A DNA stretch of 64,000 nucleotides. Origin: Methylocystis heyeri. GTDB taxonomy: Bacteria > Pseudomonadota > Alphaproteobacteria > Rhizobiales > Beijerinckiaceae. The translations under genes and the position numbers were made by a program. Location: positions 1,054,001 to 1,118,000 of the forward strand of contig NZ_CP046052.1 in assembly GCF_004802635.2 (NCBI RefSeq), read 5' to 3'. Shown here piece by piece: positions 20,996-31,500 of this stretch. Under the pieces are notes generated by a model, which made no database searches, had not been told where the DNA came from, and saw nothing but the letters and a program-made list of their open reading frames with translations. The stretch's first letter is position 1; every line of letters starts with the position of its first letter.

Positions 20996-21970
20996 GTGGC
21001 TTCTGAAAGCGACGCCCTCCAGCGCCTGATCGAACCGGCCCAGTTCGTGGAGCCGCCGCGCAGGCGCTTTGGCGCCATTCTGGGCGTCGTGCTTCTTTGC
21101 CACCTCGCCGTGCTGGCGGCGCTGGTCCTTCTCGACGCGATCCTCACGCCGCGCGACATGCAGGCCGTGGAGACTCCCGTCGAGGTGATCGTCGAGCCGC
21201 CGGCGCCGGAGCCCCCGCCCCCGCCCGAGGAGCAGCCGAAGCCGGAACCAAAGCCCGAGGAGCAGAAACCCGAGCCCAAGCAGTCCTCCTATTATGAAGA
21301 GCCCGCCACCGACGCGCCGCGGGCGCCGAACAAGGAGACCGTCGAGCGAAAGGCGCAGGACGCCGAGACCAGGGCCCAAAGCAAGGCGCCGCGCACCGCC
21401 CAGGCGGCGCAGAAGCCCGAGCCTCAAAAACAGACCAGCGAGACCGAGGAAGCGGCCAGAGAGGTCTCGGACAAGACCGCGGCCTTGAAAAACGCCGAGG
21501 ACAGGCCCGACGCCGAAACGATCGAACAGGCCGACATCGACCAGCAGCGGCCGCCAGAAAACGAATCGACCGCCCAAACCCAGGCCGAGACCCGAAAGGG
21601 CGCAAAATCCCTGGCCGAGCAATTGACCGACCCAGACCCTGCCCCGCAATATATGTTCAGCGGCGCGGCCAAGGCCTCGCCGGTGTCGGGCGGCAAGGCC
21701 AACTCCACCTATCTTTCCATTCTGTGGGGCATGATCATGCCGGGCATGCATGTGCCCGAGCGGGTCACGACCAATCGTCTCAAGGGAAACGGGGTGGTCC
21801 TCTTCCGGGTCGACATCAAGGGCAATCTAACCGGGGTCTCCGTCTACAAATCCAGCGGCCTGCCCGATCTCGACGCCGCCGCCGTGGCGAGCGTTCGCCG
21901 CGCCGCGCCTTTCCCCCCGCCGCCGCGCGGCCTGATCGCGCCGATCAATTTTAACTATACCAGCAACTGA
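20996..21970 (+). CDS. TonB-family energy-transducer-like protein
   Basis: A 324-residue protein with one N-terminal transmembrane helix (FGAILGVVLLCHLAVLAALVLL), a long Pro/Glu/Lys-rich periplasmic spacer and a TonB C-terminal domain (GVVLFRVDIKGNLTGVSVYK ... VRRAAPFPPPP). It could couple the proton-motive force to an outer-membrane receptor, or be a TolA-like protein; no ExbB, ExbD or receptor gene is adjacent. The start is a GTG with GGAG about 11 bases upstream. The 160 bases upstream are AT-rich. Confidence 0.8.
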   Translation: MASESDALQRLIEPAQFVEPPRRRFGAILGVVLLCHLAVLAALVLLDAILTPRDMQAVETPVEVIVEPPAPEPPPPPEEQPKPEPKPEEQKPEPKQSSYYEEPATDAPRAPNKETVERKAQDAETRAQSKAPRTAQAAQKPEPQKQTSETEEAAREVSDKTAALKNAEDRPDAETIEQADIDQQRPPENESTAQTQAETRKGAKSLAEQLTDPDPAPQYMFSGAAKASPVSGGKANSTYLSILWGMIMPGMHVPERVTTNRLKGNGVVLFRVDIKGNLTGVSVYKSSGLPDLDAAAVASVRRAAPFPPPPRGLIAPINFNYTSN

Positions 21971-21981
21971 AGCGCGTTGCG

Positions 21982-21996
21982 GAACGCAGCAGGAAC
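21982..21996 (+). promoter_or_regulatory. SOS box (LexA operator) of lexA
   Basis: GAAC GCAGCAG GAAC, an exact match to the alphaproteobacterial LexA operator GAAC-N7-GAAC, 101 bases before the lexA start. This implies autoregulation. Confidence 0.85.
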
Positions 21997-22097
21997 GTCT
22001 ATGCTTGCGTTCATGATTTGTTTATGAGCGGCGGCCATAGTTCCGCCCGGCGGAGCCCGAAAATGGTCCGACTGCCGCTCCCGGGGGCAAAAAGCCG

Positions 22098-22805
22098 ATG
22101 TTGACGCGAAAGCAGAGCGATCTCCTGCGTTTCATTAACGAACGCCTCAAAGAGACCGGCGTGCCTCCCTCCTTCGACGAGATGAAGGACGCGCTCGATC
22201 TGCGCTCCAAATCCGGCATCCATCGCCTGATCCTCGCACTCGAGGAGCGCGGTTTCATACGCCGCCTGCCCAACCGCGCCCGCGCCCTGGAGGTGCTCCG
22301 CCTTCCAGAGTCCTCCACTCCTTCGGCGCCGAACCGGGCGCGCAAATTCTCGCCCAATGTCATCGAGGGCAGCCTCGGCCGCGTGCGCCCTTTGCAGGAG
22401 CGCGAGGAGAACAACGAGAATCAGCAGGTTGCGATTCCGGTGATGGGACGCATCGCCGCCGGCACGCCGATTTCGGCGATCCAGTCGCGCAGCCACACCA
22501 TCAGCCTGCCGCCCGATCTGCTTTCGAACGGCGAGCATTTCGCGCTCGAGGTGCGCGGCGACTCGATGATCGAGGCCGGCATCCTCGACGGCGATACGGT
22601 CGTCATCAAGAAACAGGACCAGGCCGAGAGCGGCGACATCGTCGTCGCGCTGATCGACGACGAGGAAGCGACGCTGAAGCGCCTGCGCAAGCGCGGGGCT
22701 TCGATTGCGCTGGAGGCGGCCAATCCGGCCTATGAGACCCGTATCTTCGGTCCTGACCGCGTGCGCATCCAGGGCAAGCTGATCAGCCTGGTGCGGCGTT
22801 ATTGA
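22098..22805 (+). CDS. lexA: LexA repressor
   Basis: A 235-residue SOS repressor and self-cleaving serine peptidase. It has an N-terminal winged HTH ([13 protein letters not shown] ... [13 protein letters not shown]), the Ala-Gly autocleavage site in [13 protein letters not shown], the catalytic Ser in [10 protein letters not shown] and the Lys in EEATLKRL. All key residues are present. RecA filaments trigger cleavage and derepress genes carrying GAAC-N7-GAAC, including dnaE2 at 36970 in this window. Start has GGGGG 12 bases upstream. Confidence 0.97.
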   Translation: MLTRKQSDLLRFINERLKETGVPPSFDEMKDALDLRSKSGIHRLILALEERGFIRRLPNRARALEVLRLPESSTPSAPNRARKFSPNVIEGSLGRVRPLQEREENNENQQVAIPVMGRIAAGTPISAIQSRSHTISLPPDLLSNGEHFALEVRGDSMIEAGILDGDTVVIKKQDQAESGDIVVALIDDEEATLKRLRKRGASIALEAANPAYETRIFGPDRVRIQGKLISLVRRY

Positions 22806-22844
22806 GGTTTGGGGGTCCCGCCGAATGAAGGGAAGCACCATGGA

Positions 22845-22996
22845 ACGTGGGGCTCCCCATCCCTCCCCCTTGCGGCGGGGAGGGTGGCCCGGCGGAGCCG
22901 GGTCGGGTGGGGGTTAAATAGTGTAAATTGCAGTGGAAATCGCCCCACCCCGCCGCTTCGCGGCGACCCTCCCCGTCACGTCAAGGGGGGATAACG
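22845..22996. repeat. Long imperfect inverted repeat between lexA and comEC
   Basis: CCCTCCCCCTTGCGGCGGGG, then GGTGGCCCGGCGGAGCCGGG and GGTGGGGG on one side, with CCCCACCCCGCCGC and CGGCGACCCTCCCCGTCA on the other. The arms pair into one long stem with an internal CCCGGCGGAGCCGGG hairpin. It lies between the convergent ends of lexA and comEC and could terminate both. This repeat type recurs in many alphaproteobacterial genomes (from memory). Confidence 0.75.
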
Positions 22997-23011
22997 CCCC
23001 GGGTAGACTCC

Positions 23012-25336
23012 CTACTCCTCGAAATCCGCTGCCTCCCCGTCTCCGCCCGCATTGGGCTCGGGCGGCGGCGTGAAAATCTTATGCCCCGGGGGCGGTTTGG
23101 ACCATGGCCGATCCTCGCCGCGGCTTCGCCCCGTCGACCATTCGACCCCCGACGGCTTCAGGCGCAGGGCGACCGCGCCGGTTTCTTCGAGTTTCCGGCG
23201 GTCTATGACGACCGGCGCGTCGCACCCGGAAGGCGCATAGAGCGGCGTCACGACAATTGCGGCCTTGGCGCAATCTTCGATCAACGCAGCCCGCTTCTCG
23301 ACGAGGACGACGAATCTACCGTCGATGGCGCGGGCGACGCAGCCGTAGCTGTCGCAGGAGACGCCGCCGCGGGCGTCACCCGGCGCGCGAGAATCGGCGT
23401 CGGCGCGCAGCCATTGCTCGGCCGCGAAGGCGCCGGGTTTTGATCCCAGCAGCGCAAGGCCGCCTTCCGGCAGACGCACGGCCGCTGATTCTCCGCTCGG
23501 CGCCACTGCGAGGTCGAACCCAGGGCCGCTGGAGGCGCCGAGGAGACCGAGCAGAGCGAGCGGCAATGCGAAGGCGCGCAGCGTCCAGCTGCGCCAGAGC
23601 ACCATGAAGAGCATAGCGAGGGCGAGCAGGAAGATCGCCCAGGGCGCGAAGCTTTTCACCGGCAGGCTGGCGCCGGGCGCCGAGCCGATGAGTTTTGCGA
23701 TGGCGACCACGAGGTCGATCCCGAGGCCGAGATAGCTCCACACCAGCCCGTCGAGGCCGAGCGGGTAGAGCGCCGCCCCGAGCAAAGCCGCCGGCACCGC
23801 GAAAAATTCGATGATCGCGAGCGTGAGCGGGTTTCCGACCAGCACATAGGGGCTGATCTCATGGAAGTCGTTGGCCATGAAGGAGGCGGTCGCGGAGGTG
23901 GCGCAGAAGGTGGCGAACAACGCGGCGCCGGGCCCGAGCAGCAGCCCGCGTTTGAGCCGGGCGAGCCAGTATTCCTGCGCAGGGCGCGGAGAAAGGACGG
24001 AGACGTCGCCGGCGCGCTCGCGGTCGAGATTGCGCACATCGGCTTTCGCCTCATAGACCGCGATCAGGGCGGCGACCGCAGCGAAGGAGAGCTGGAAGCT
24101 CGCGCCCAGCAATGCCTCGGGTTCGAACATCACCACGAAGAATGCGGCCCAGGCGAGGTTGCGCATCGAGAAGGCGGCGCGATCCAGCAGGACGGCGAGG
24201 AGCATCGCGAGGGTCATGACCAGGGCGCGCTCCGTGCCGACCCGCGAGCCGGTGAAGATGTCGTAGACCGCTGCGCCCACAATCGCGAGCGCCGCCGCCC
24301 ATTTCTTGATCGGGTAGTGGAGCGCTAGCGTCTGCGACAGGGACAGGATGCGGCGCAGGCCGACGAAGAAAATTCCCGCGACGAGCGACATCTGGACGCC
24401 GGAAATGGTGACGATATGGAAAATGCCCGCGCGCCTGATCAGCTCTTTGGCGTTTTCGGAAAGGAAATCCCTCTTGCCCGTGACCATGGCGGCGGCGATG
24501 GCGCCGACGTCGCCCTCGAGGGCGTTGTAGACCCTCAGCGCCAGGGCGTTCCGCGCCCGGTCGATGGCGGCGCCGAAACGCAGCGAGACGGGCGCGGGGT
24601 CGGGCGGCGGCATGGTCTCGATGCGCCCTAATGCGCTGCCGACCGCGCCTATGCCCATGAAATATGCGTCCCGGGCGAAGTCGTAGGAGCCGGGCAGCGA
24701 GGCGTGAGCCGGCGGCAGCAGGCGCGCCTTGAGCGCGATGAAATCGCCCGCCTTGAAATCGGGTTCGCCCCGCGTCGTCAGACGGACGCGCGTAGGCGCC
24801 GCGTCGCCGGGCAGCCCCTCAGCACTGGCCACGCGCAGAACGAATCGCGCCCCGCCGCGGCGCAGATCGAGCTCCTCGACATAGCCGGTGAGCTGGCCGA
24901 CGCCGGTGCGCGGGACGATGGGCGCGTCGACCCGAGCCGCGCGCCAGACCGCCGAGAAAAACCCGCCACAGACGCAGGCGAGCAGCAGGAGAGGAAGATG
25001 AAAGCGCGGATTGGCGCGGGTGCGCCAGGCGCCGAAGGCCAATAGAGCGAAAAGCGCCAGCGCGACGGGAAGCGAGGGTTCGTGCTCCGCTGCGAAATAC
25101 AGAAGAGCGCCGGCGCCGGCTGCGACCGGAGTCCAGAGGAAAGGTCGGCGCAGGGCTGATTCTTTTTCATAGGCGGCGCTCAAGGCCGCTCGCAGACGCA
25201 GCGCCAGCGCGCCGAAGACCGGCCCGCGCCCCTGCCCCACGCGGCCCAGGGCCCCATGTCCAATTTTGGCGATCTGCTGCGTCAAACCAGCGATGGAGCC
25301 ACCTGTAATCGCTGCGCCTTTCCCGGGGAAGGCCAA
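23012..25336 (-). CDS. comEC: ComEC/Rec2-family DNA-uptake membrane channel
   Basis: A 774-residue polytopic inner-membrane protein. N-terminal helices and a DUF4131 domain (residues ~90-220) precede the Competence domain (FHIVTISGVQMSLVAGIFF ... GSRVGTERALVMTLAMLLAV), giving roughly ten helices. The C-terminal ~170 residues show a short Cys-containing region (CDSYGC, IEDCAKAA) but no HxHxDH, so the metallo-beta-lactamase nuclease domain of Bacillus ComEC is missing, as in many alphaproteobacterial homologues. The start is uncertain: the frame opens with TTG at 25336 and no in-frame ATG lies near. Confidence 0.85.
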   Translation of the reverse strand: MAFPGKGAAITGGSIAGLTQQIAKIGHGALGRVGQGRGPVFGALALRLRAALSAAYEKESALRRPFLWTPVAAGAGALLYFAAEHEPSLPVALALFALLAFGAWRTRANPRFHLPLLLLACVCGGFFSAVWRAARVDAPIVPRTGVGQLTGYVEELDLRRGGARFVLRVASAEGLPGDAAPTRVRLTTRGEPDFKAGDFIALKARLLPPAHASLPGSYDFARDAYFMGIGAVGSALGRIETMPPPDPAPVSLRFGAAIDRARNALALRVYNALEGDVGAIAAAMVTGKRDFLSENAKELIRRAGIFHIVTISGVQMSLVAGIFFVGLRRILSLSQTLALHYPIKKWAAALAIVGAAVYDIFTGSRVGTERALVMTLAMLLAVLLDRAAFSMRNLAWAAFFVVMFEPEALLGASFQLSFAAVAALIAVYEAKADVRNLDRERAGDVSVLSPRPAQEYWLARLKRGLLLGPGAALFATFCATSATASFMANDFHEISPYVLVGNPLTLAIIEFFAVPAALLGAALYPLGLDGLVWSYLGLGIDLVVAIAKLIGSAPGASLPVKSFAPWAIFLLALAMLFMVLWRSWTLRAFALPLALLGLLGASSGPGFDLAVAPSGESAAVRLPEGGLALLGSKPGAFAAEQWLRADADSRAPGDARGGVSCDSYGCVARAIDGRFVVLVEKRAALIEDCAKAAIVVTPLYAPSGCDAPVVIDRRKLEETGAVALRLKPSGVEWSTGRSRGEDRPWSKPPPGHKIFTPPPEPNAGGDGEAADFEE

Positions 25337-25571
25337 TCCACGCCGAGATTAGGCTGCGCCCATCTGGAATCCAAGGGCTTTGGGCGCGCTCCGCAGGGCC
25401 GTCATGGCCGGGACAAGCCGGACAAACGGCGCCGCCTGGCTCAGCCGCTCGTTCGCTCTCGCCTTACGGGCGAGACCGGCTCGAAAAGCCGGCCGGCCCA
25501 TGTTACAACGCGCCGCGCCGGCGAGAGCCGGCTTTTCCGCCGTTCTTCTCCCGGTCCAGTCTGGTTCCTAA

Positions 25572-26999
25572 ATGTCGCAACAGGTCGTCACTCGTTTCGC
25601 TCCTTCCCCCACCGGCTTCCTCCACATCGGCGGGGCGCGCACGGCGCTCTTCAACTGGCTCTATGCGCGCAAGCGCGGCGGAAAAATGCTGCTGCGGATC
25701 GAGGACACCGACCGCGAACGTTCGACCAAAGAGGCGATGGAGGCGATCCTCGACGGCCTGCGCTGGCTCGGGCTCCATTGGGACGGCGAGGTGATCTATC
25801 AGTTCGCGCGGGCGCCGCGGCATCGCGAGGTCGCCGAGGAGCTGCTGGCCAAGGGCGCGGCCTATCGCTGCTGGGCTTCGGCGCAGGAGCTCGAGGAAAT
25901 GCGCGAGAAAGCGCGGGCCGAAGGCCGGCCGCCGCGTTACGACGGCCGCTGGCGCGACCGCGATCCTTCCGAGGCGCCCGTGGGCGTCGCGCCCGTCATT
26001 CGCCTCAAGGCCCCGCGCGACGGCGAGACCGTGATCGAGGACGCGGTTCAGGGACGCGTGGTATTCCCCAACAAGGACATGGACGATTTCGTCCTGCTGC
26101 GCTCGGACGGCGCGCCGACCTATATGCTCGCCGTGGTGGTGGACGATCACGACATGGGCGTCACCCAGATCATCCGGGGCGACGACCATCTCACCAATGC
26201 GGCCCGGCAGAAGCTGATTTATGAAGCCCTCGGCTGGGAGACCCCCGCCTTCGCGCATATTCCGCTGATCCACGGGCCCGACGGCGCCAAGCTCTCGAAA
26301 CGCCACGGCGCGCTCGGGGTCGACGCCTATCGCGAGATGGGCTACCTGCCGGCCGCCTTGAGAAATTACCTCGCGCGGCTGGGCTGGAGCCAGGGCGACA
26401 AGGAGTTCTTCACCGGCGACGAGCTGATCGAGGCTTTCGATCTCGCCCAGGTGCACCGCTCGCCCGCGCGCTTCGACTTCGTGAAGCTCGAGAACATGAA
26501 CGGCCATTTCATGCGCGCCATGGACGACGCGGAGCTGTTTGCGGCCTTGATCGACACCCTGCCCTATCTCAAGGGCGGGCCCGAGATCGCGGCCAAGCTC
26601 GACGAGGGCAGGAAGGCGCAATTGCTCGCCGCCATGTCCGGCCTCAAGGCGCGCGCCAAAACCCTCAATGAGCTTCTCGACGGCGCCGGATTCCTCTTTG
26701 CGGCGCGCCCGCTCGCGATGGAGCCGAAAGCCGAGCAGATCCTCGCCCAGGGCGGCAGGGACCGGCTCGCCGCCCTCCACCCGCGCCTCGCCGCGCTCGG
26801 CGAGTGGTCGGCCGCAGCGACCGAGAGCGTCGTGCGGGAGACCGCCGAAGCCCTTTCGATCAAGCTCGGAGACCTCGCCCAGCCTTTGCGCGCGGCCCTC
26901 ACCGGCCGCACCACTTCGCCCGGAATTTTCGAGGTCATGGAGATTTTGGGCCGCGAAGAAAGCCTCGCTCGCCTCGCCGATCAGGCCTCCGCGCAATAA
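25572..26999 (+). CDS. gltX: Glutamyl-tRNA synthetase
   Basis: A 475-residue class I aminoacyl-tRNA synthetase that charges tRNA-Glu (and probably tRNA-Gln, later transamidated, as in other alphaproteobacteria). It shows the HIGH motif in [30 protein letters not shown], and the KMSKS-equivalent KLSKRHGAL. The C-terminal anticodon-binding helices are intact. Divergent from comEC with 235 bases between. Confidence 0.97.
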   Translation: MSQQVVTRFAPSPTGFLHIGGARTALFNWLYARKRGGKMLLRIEDTDRERSTKEAMEAILDGLRWLGLHWDGEVIYQFARAPRHREVAEELLAKGAAYRCWASAQELEEMREKARAEGRPPRYDGRWRDRDPSEAPVGVAPVIRLKAPRDGETVIEDAVQGRVVFPNKDMDDFVLLRSDGAPTYMLAVVVDDHDMGVTQIIRGDDHLTNAARQKLIYEALGWETPAFAHIPLIHGPDGAKLSKRHGALGVDAYREMGYLPAALRNYLARLGWSQGDKEFFTGDELIEAFDLAQVHRSPARFDFVKLENMNGHFMRAMDDAELFAALIDTLPYLKGGPEIAAKLDEGRKAQLLAAMSGLKARAKTLNELLDGAGFLFAARPLAMEPKAEQILAQGGRDRLAALHPRLAALGEWSAAATESVVRETAEALSIKLGDLAQPLRAALTGRTTSPGIFEVMEILGREESLARLADQASAQ

Positions 27000-27227
27000 A
27001 TAGCGTTCCCAGCGGCGCATCGCGGGGCGGTCGGCTTCGGTTTCCTTCGGCCTTCACCGTCGCTTGACAAGCCGCGGCGTTGTTATAGCGTTTTGCGGTG
27101 CACAATTCGCCTGTCCGGCCGAACTGGAAGTAATTTCTTCCACATGCGGCGCCCCCGCGCAGAAAAAGCGCTTTCGGGGACCGCATCAGCGAAGGCCCGG
27201 ACGGCTGAGTTCAAGGAAGGTGGAGCG

Positions 27228-28517
27228 ATGACCGAGTCCAAGGGATCAATTACAGTCGACGGAAAGTCGGTCGAACTCCCCATCAAGCACGGCTCGGTCG
27301 GGCCGGACGTGATCGACATTCGTTCGCTGTACAGCGTGACGGGGATGTTCACCTATGACCCCGGCTTCACCTCGACCGCGAGCTGCGAATCGAAGATCAC
27401 CTATATCGACGGCGACGCCGGGGTGCTGCTCTATCGCGGCTATCCGATCCAGCAGCTCGCCGAGCACGGCGACTTCCTCGAGACCTGCTATCTGCTGCTT
27501 TACGGCGAGCTCCCCACCGGGGCCCAGAAGGCCGATTTCGACTACCGCATCACGCGCCACACCATGGTGCATGAGCAGATGGCGAAGTTCTTCCAGGGAT
27601 TCCGCCGCGACGCCCATCCGATGGCGGTCATGGTGGCGGCGGTGGGCGCGCTCTCGGCCTTCTATCACGACTCGACCAACATCGCCGATCCGACCCAGCG
27701 GCTGGTCGCTTCGACGCGCATGATCGCCAAGATCCCCACGCTGGCGGCGATGGCCTATAAATATTCCATCGGCCAGCCTTTCGTTTATCCCAAGAACGAC
27801 CTCGACTACACCTCCAACTTCCTGCGCATGTGCTTTGCGGTTCCCTGCGAGGACTACAAGGTCAACCCCGTGCTGGCGCGGGCGCTGGACCGCATCTTCA
27901 TCCTGCATGCGGACCACGAGCAGAACGCCTCGACCTCGACGGTGCGTCTGTCCGGCTCTTCGGGCGCAAACCCCTTCGCCTGCATCGCCGCCGGCATTGC
28001 GTCGCTGTGGGGGCCGGCCCATGGCGGCGCCAACGAGGCGGTGCTGAAAATGCTCGAGGAGATCGGGACGCCCGAGCGCATCCCGCATTACATCGCCCGG
28101 GCCAAGGACAAGGACGACCCCTTCCGCCTGATGGGCTTCGGGCACCGGGTCTATAAGAACTACGATCCGCGCGCCAAGATCATGCAGACGACGACGCGCG
28201 AGGTGCTGAGCGAGCTCGGCGTGAAGGACGTGCTGCTGGACGTCGCCCTGGAGCTGGAGCGCATCGCGCTGCACGACGACTACTTCATCGAGAAAAAACT
28301 CTATCCCAACATCGACTTCTATTCGGGCATCACGCTCAAGGCGATGAACTTCCCCACCGCTATGTTCACGGTGCTTTTCGCCGTGGCGCGCACCGTGGGC
28401 TGGATCGCGCAGTGGAAGGAGATGATCGAGGACCCGGGCTCCAAGATCGGCCGCCCGCGCCAGCTCTACACCGGCGCGCCGCAGCGGGAATATGTTCCGA
28501 TCACAAAGCGGGCGTGA
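27228..28517 (+). CDS. gltA: Citrate synthase
   Basis: A 429-residue type II (hexameric, NADH-sensitive class) citrate synthase condensing oxaloacetate and acetyl-CoA. Catalytic residues lie in [12 protein letters not shown] (first His), [14 protein letters not shown] (second His) and [10 protein letters not shown] (Asp). I choose the ATG at 27228, preceded by GGAAGGTGGAG. The frame is open 135 bases further upstream but that part is not citrate synthase. 228 bases after gltX, so it has its own promoter region. Confidence 0.97.
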   Translation: MTESKGSITVDGKSVELPIKHGSVGPDVIDIRSLYSVTGMFTYDPGFTSTASCESKITYIDGDAGVLLYRGYPIQQLAEHGDFLETCYLLLYGELPTGAQKADFDYRITRHTMVHEQMAKFFQGFRRDAHPMAVMVAAVGALSAFYHDSTNIADPTQRLVASTRMIAKIPTLAAMAYKYSIGQPFVYPKNDLDYTSNFLRMCFAVPCEDYKVNPVLARALDRIFILHADHEQNASTSTVRLSGSSGANPFACIAAGIASLWGPAHGGANEAVLKMLEEIGTPERIPHYIARAKDKDDPFRLMGFGHRVYKNYDPRAKIMQTTTREVLSELGVKDVLLDVALELERIALHDDYFIEKKLYPNIDFYSGITLKAMNFPTAMFTVLFAVARTVGWIAQWKEMIEDPGSKIGRPRQLYTGAPQREYVPITKRA

Positions 28518-28586
28518 GGCGCAACGCCACTCCCGGACGGCCGCGGAAGGGGATAAAGTCGGATTTTCGATTCCAACCCCCTCCGC

Positions 28587-31500
28587 ATGACCCCGCAAGA
28601 TTTCATCCGCAAATGGAAGACCCACGCGCTGACCGAAAGGGCCTCGGCGCAGGAGCATTTTATCGACCTGTGCCGGCTCGTGGGTCATCCCACCCCGGCC
28701 GAAGACGACCCCCAGGGCGATCATTTCACTTTCGAGAAAGGGGCCTCGATCGTCGGGGGCGGCGACGGCTGGGCGGACGTCTGGAAGAAGGGCTATTTCG
28801 CCTGGGAGTATAAAAAGCGGCGGCGCAATCTCGACGAGGCGATGACGCAGCTCACGCGCTACGCTGCGGCGCTGGAGCACCCGCCGCTTCTGGTCGTTTG
28901 CGACACGATCCGTTTCCAGATCCTGACCACCTGGACCAATCTGGAGACCAAGAAATACTCCTTCGAGCTCGAAGACCTCACGGACCCGGAAAAGCTCAAG
29001 ATCCTCCACGCGGTCTTTCACGATCCCGAGGCGCTGAAACCCACGCGCACGCGGGCGATGATCACCGCCGATGCTGCGAAGAAATTCCAGACGATTTCCG
29101 ACGCGCTGCAAAGCCGCAACCCCGACCGCGAGGCGGTGGCGCATTTCGTCAATCAACTCGTGTTCTGCTTCTTCGCCGACAGCGTTAAGCTGCTGCCCGA
29201 AGGGCTTTTGAAGAAACTGCTCCAGACGGCCGAGAAGCGTCCGCACAAATCCCGGGAATATCTGCAAAAGCTGTTCGATCAGATGAAGGACGGCGGGGAG
29301 TTCGACCTCACCGAAATCGCCTGGTTCAACGGCGGCCTGTTCGACGGACGCGCGCCGCTCGCGCTGGAGCACGTCGAGATCGGCCTGCTTTTCGCGTTGA
29401 CTAGCCTCGACTGGAGCCTGATCGACCCCACTATTTTCGGCACGCTGTTCGAGCGCTTTCTCGACCCCGACAAGCGCGCGCAGATCGGCGCGCATTACAC
29501 CGACCCCGACAAGATCATGATGATCGTGGAGCCGGTGGTGCTGCGGCCTCTGCGGGCGCGCTGGCGCGATGCTTTCGGCAGGATCGGGGAAATCATGCGG
29601 CCGGCGGGAGAAGCCGGAGCGGCGGGCCGCAAGGGCCAGAAGGATCAGGACAGGAAAATCGCCGCCGCCCGCGCCAGGGCGGAAGGCTTGCGGGACGAGT
29701 TCATCGACGGACTGACGAGGCTGCGCATCCTCGATCCGGCCTGCGGCTCGGGGAATTTTCTCTATCTCGCCCTTCAGGGCGTGAAGGATATCGAATATTG
29801 CGCCATCAACGATTGCGAGACGCTGGGCCTTGGTCGTCCGGTCACGCGGGTCGGGCCGGAGATATTGCTCGGCATCGAGATAAACCCTTTCGCGGCCGAG
29901 CTGGCGCGGACGACCATCTGGATCGGCGACATCCAATGGTCGATCAAGAACGCGATCTACTCGCGGCCGACGCCGATCCTGCGCAAGCTCGATTCGATCG
30001 AACAGCGCGACGCCGTGCTGAACGCGGATGGAAGCGAGGCCCAATGGCCCGAGACGGATTTCATCATCGGCAATCCGCCGTTTTTGGGCGGGAAAAAGCT
30101 GCGCGCTGGGCTCGGCCACGATTATGTGGAAAGACTGTTCGCCGCCTATGACGGGCGCGTGCCGGCCGAGGCCGATCTCGTCTGCTACTGGTTTTCGAAA
30201 GCCTGGGAGGCGGTCGGCGCCGCCCGCGCCAAAGCTGTGGGACTGGTCGCGACCAACTCCATTCGCGGCGGCGCCAACCGGCGCGTGCTGGAGCCCATCG
30301 CGCAGGCCAACGCCATTTTCGAGGCCTGGAGTGACGAGCCCTGGACCATCGACGGCGCCGCGGTGCGGGTCAGCCTCGTGTGTTTTGGCGCGACGGAAGA
30401 AGAGAGGCGGCTGGATGGCCAGCCGTCAGCGGCTATAAATGCCGATCTTTCCGGCCGGTCCTCGGACGTCACGCTGGCGCAGCGCCTGAAGGAAAATGAA
30501 GGCGTCGCCTTCATGGGCGACACCAAGGGCGGCGCCTTCGACATCCCCGGCGAATTGGCGCGGGAATGGCTGCGAGCGCCGCTCAACCCCAACGGCAGGC
30601 CCAACAGCGAAGTGCTGAGGCCTTGGGTCAACGGTCTCGATGTGACGCGCCGTCCGCGCGACATGTGGATCATCGACTTCGGCTGGGAAATGAGCGAAGA
30701 TGAAGCGGCGATGTATGAGGCGCCCTTCGCCTATGTGCTGGAGCATGTGAAGCCTGAGCGCGACAAGAATCGTCGCGACGCCTATCGCAAATACTGGTGG
30801 CGGCATGTGGAGGCGCGCCCGGCGATGTGGGCGGCTATCAAGGCCCTCGCAGCAACGTCCCCCGCCCCGGATCAAAAGGCGTCATTGCGACCGCGAGCGA
30901 CAAGCGAACCGGGAAGCAATCCAGGAGTCGAGGGCGGCCCCTCGTCGGCTTCGCCTCCTCGCAAAGACGCCACGTCGGGAGCGAGATATATCGCGACGCC
31001 GAGGGTAGCTAGGTACAGAAGTTTTCTATGGATGCACGGGTCCTGTGTGCCGGACTCTCGTTGCTTCGCGCTAGCAAGAAACGACGAAGCGTTTTTTGGT
31101 ATCTTGCAAAGTGGATTCCACGAGCATTGGAGCATGGCGACGGGTTCTTGGCATGGCGTGGGCGATGATCCAGTTTATAATACAAGTACTTGCTTCGAAA
31201 CCTTCCCCTTCCCCGCTGGGCTCACGCCGAATATTCCGGCCACGGATTACGCCGACGACCCCCGAGCAAAGCGCATCGCGGCGGCGGCGAAGAAGCTCGA
31301 CGAGCTGCGCCGCAACTGGCTCAACCCGCCCGACCTCGTCGAGATCGTTCCCGAGGTGGTTCCAGGTTATCCCGACCGCATCCTGCCCAGGGACGAGAAA
31401 GCCGCCGACCTGCTCAAGAAGCGCACACTGACCAATCTTTACAACGAGCGGCCGCAATGGCTCCAGAACGCCCATGCCGAACTCGACCGCGCGGTGGCCG

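Noticed and set aside
27064-27089. TTGACA ... TATAGC promoter of gltA
   Set aside because: The spacer is only 14 bases; no acceptable -10 occurs at 16-18 bases.
27246-30119. A 957-codon minus-strand frame covering gltA and the start of the R-M gene
   Set aside because: Composition-driven shadow; it spans two unrelated genes with clear domains on the plus strand.
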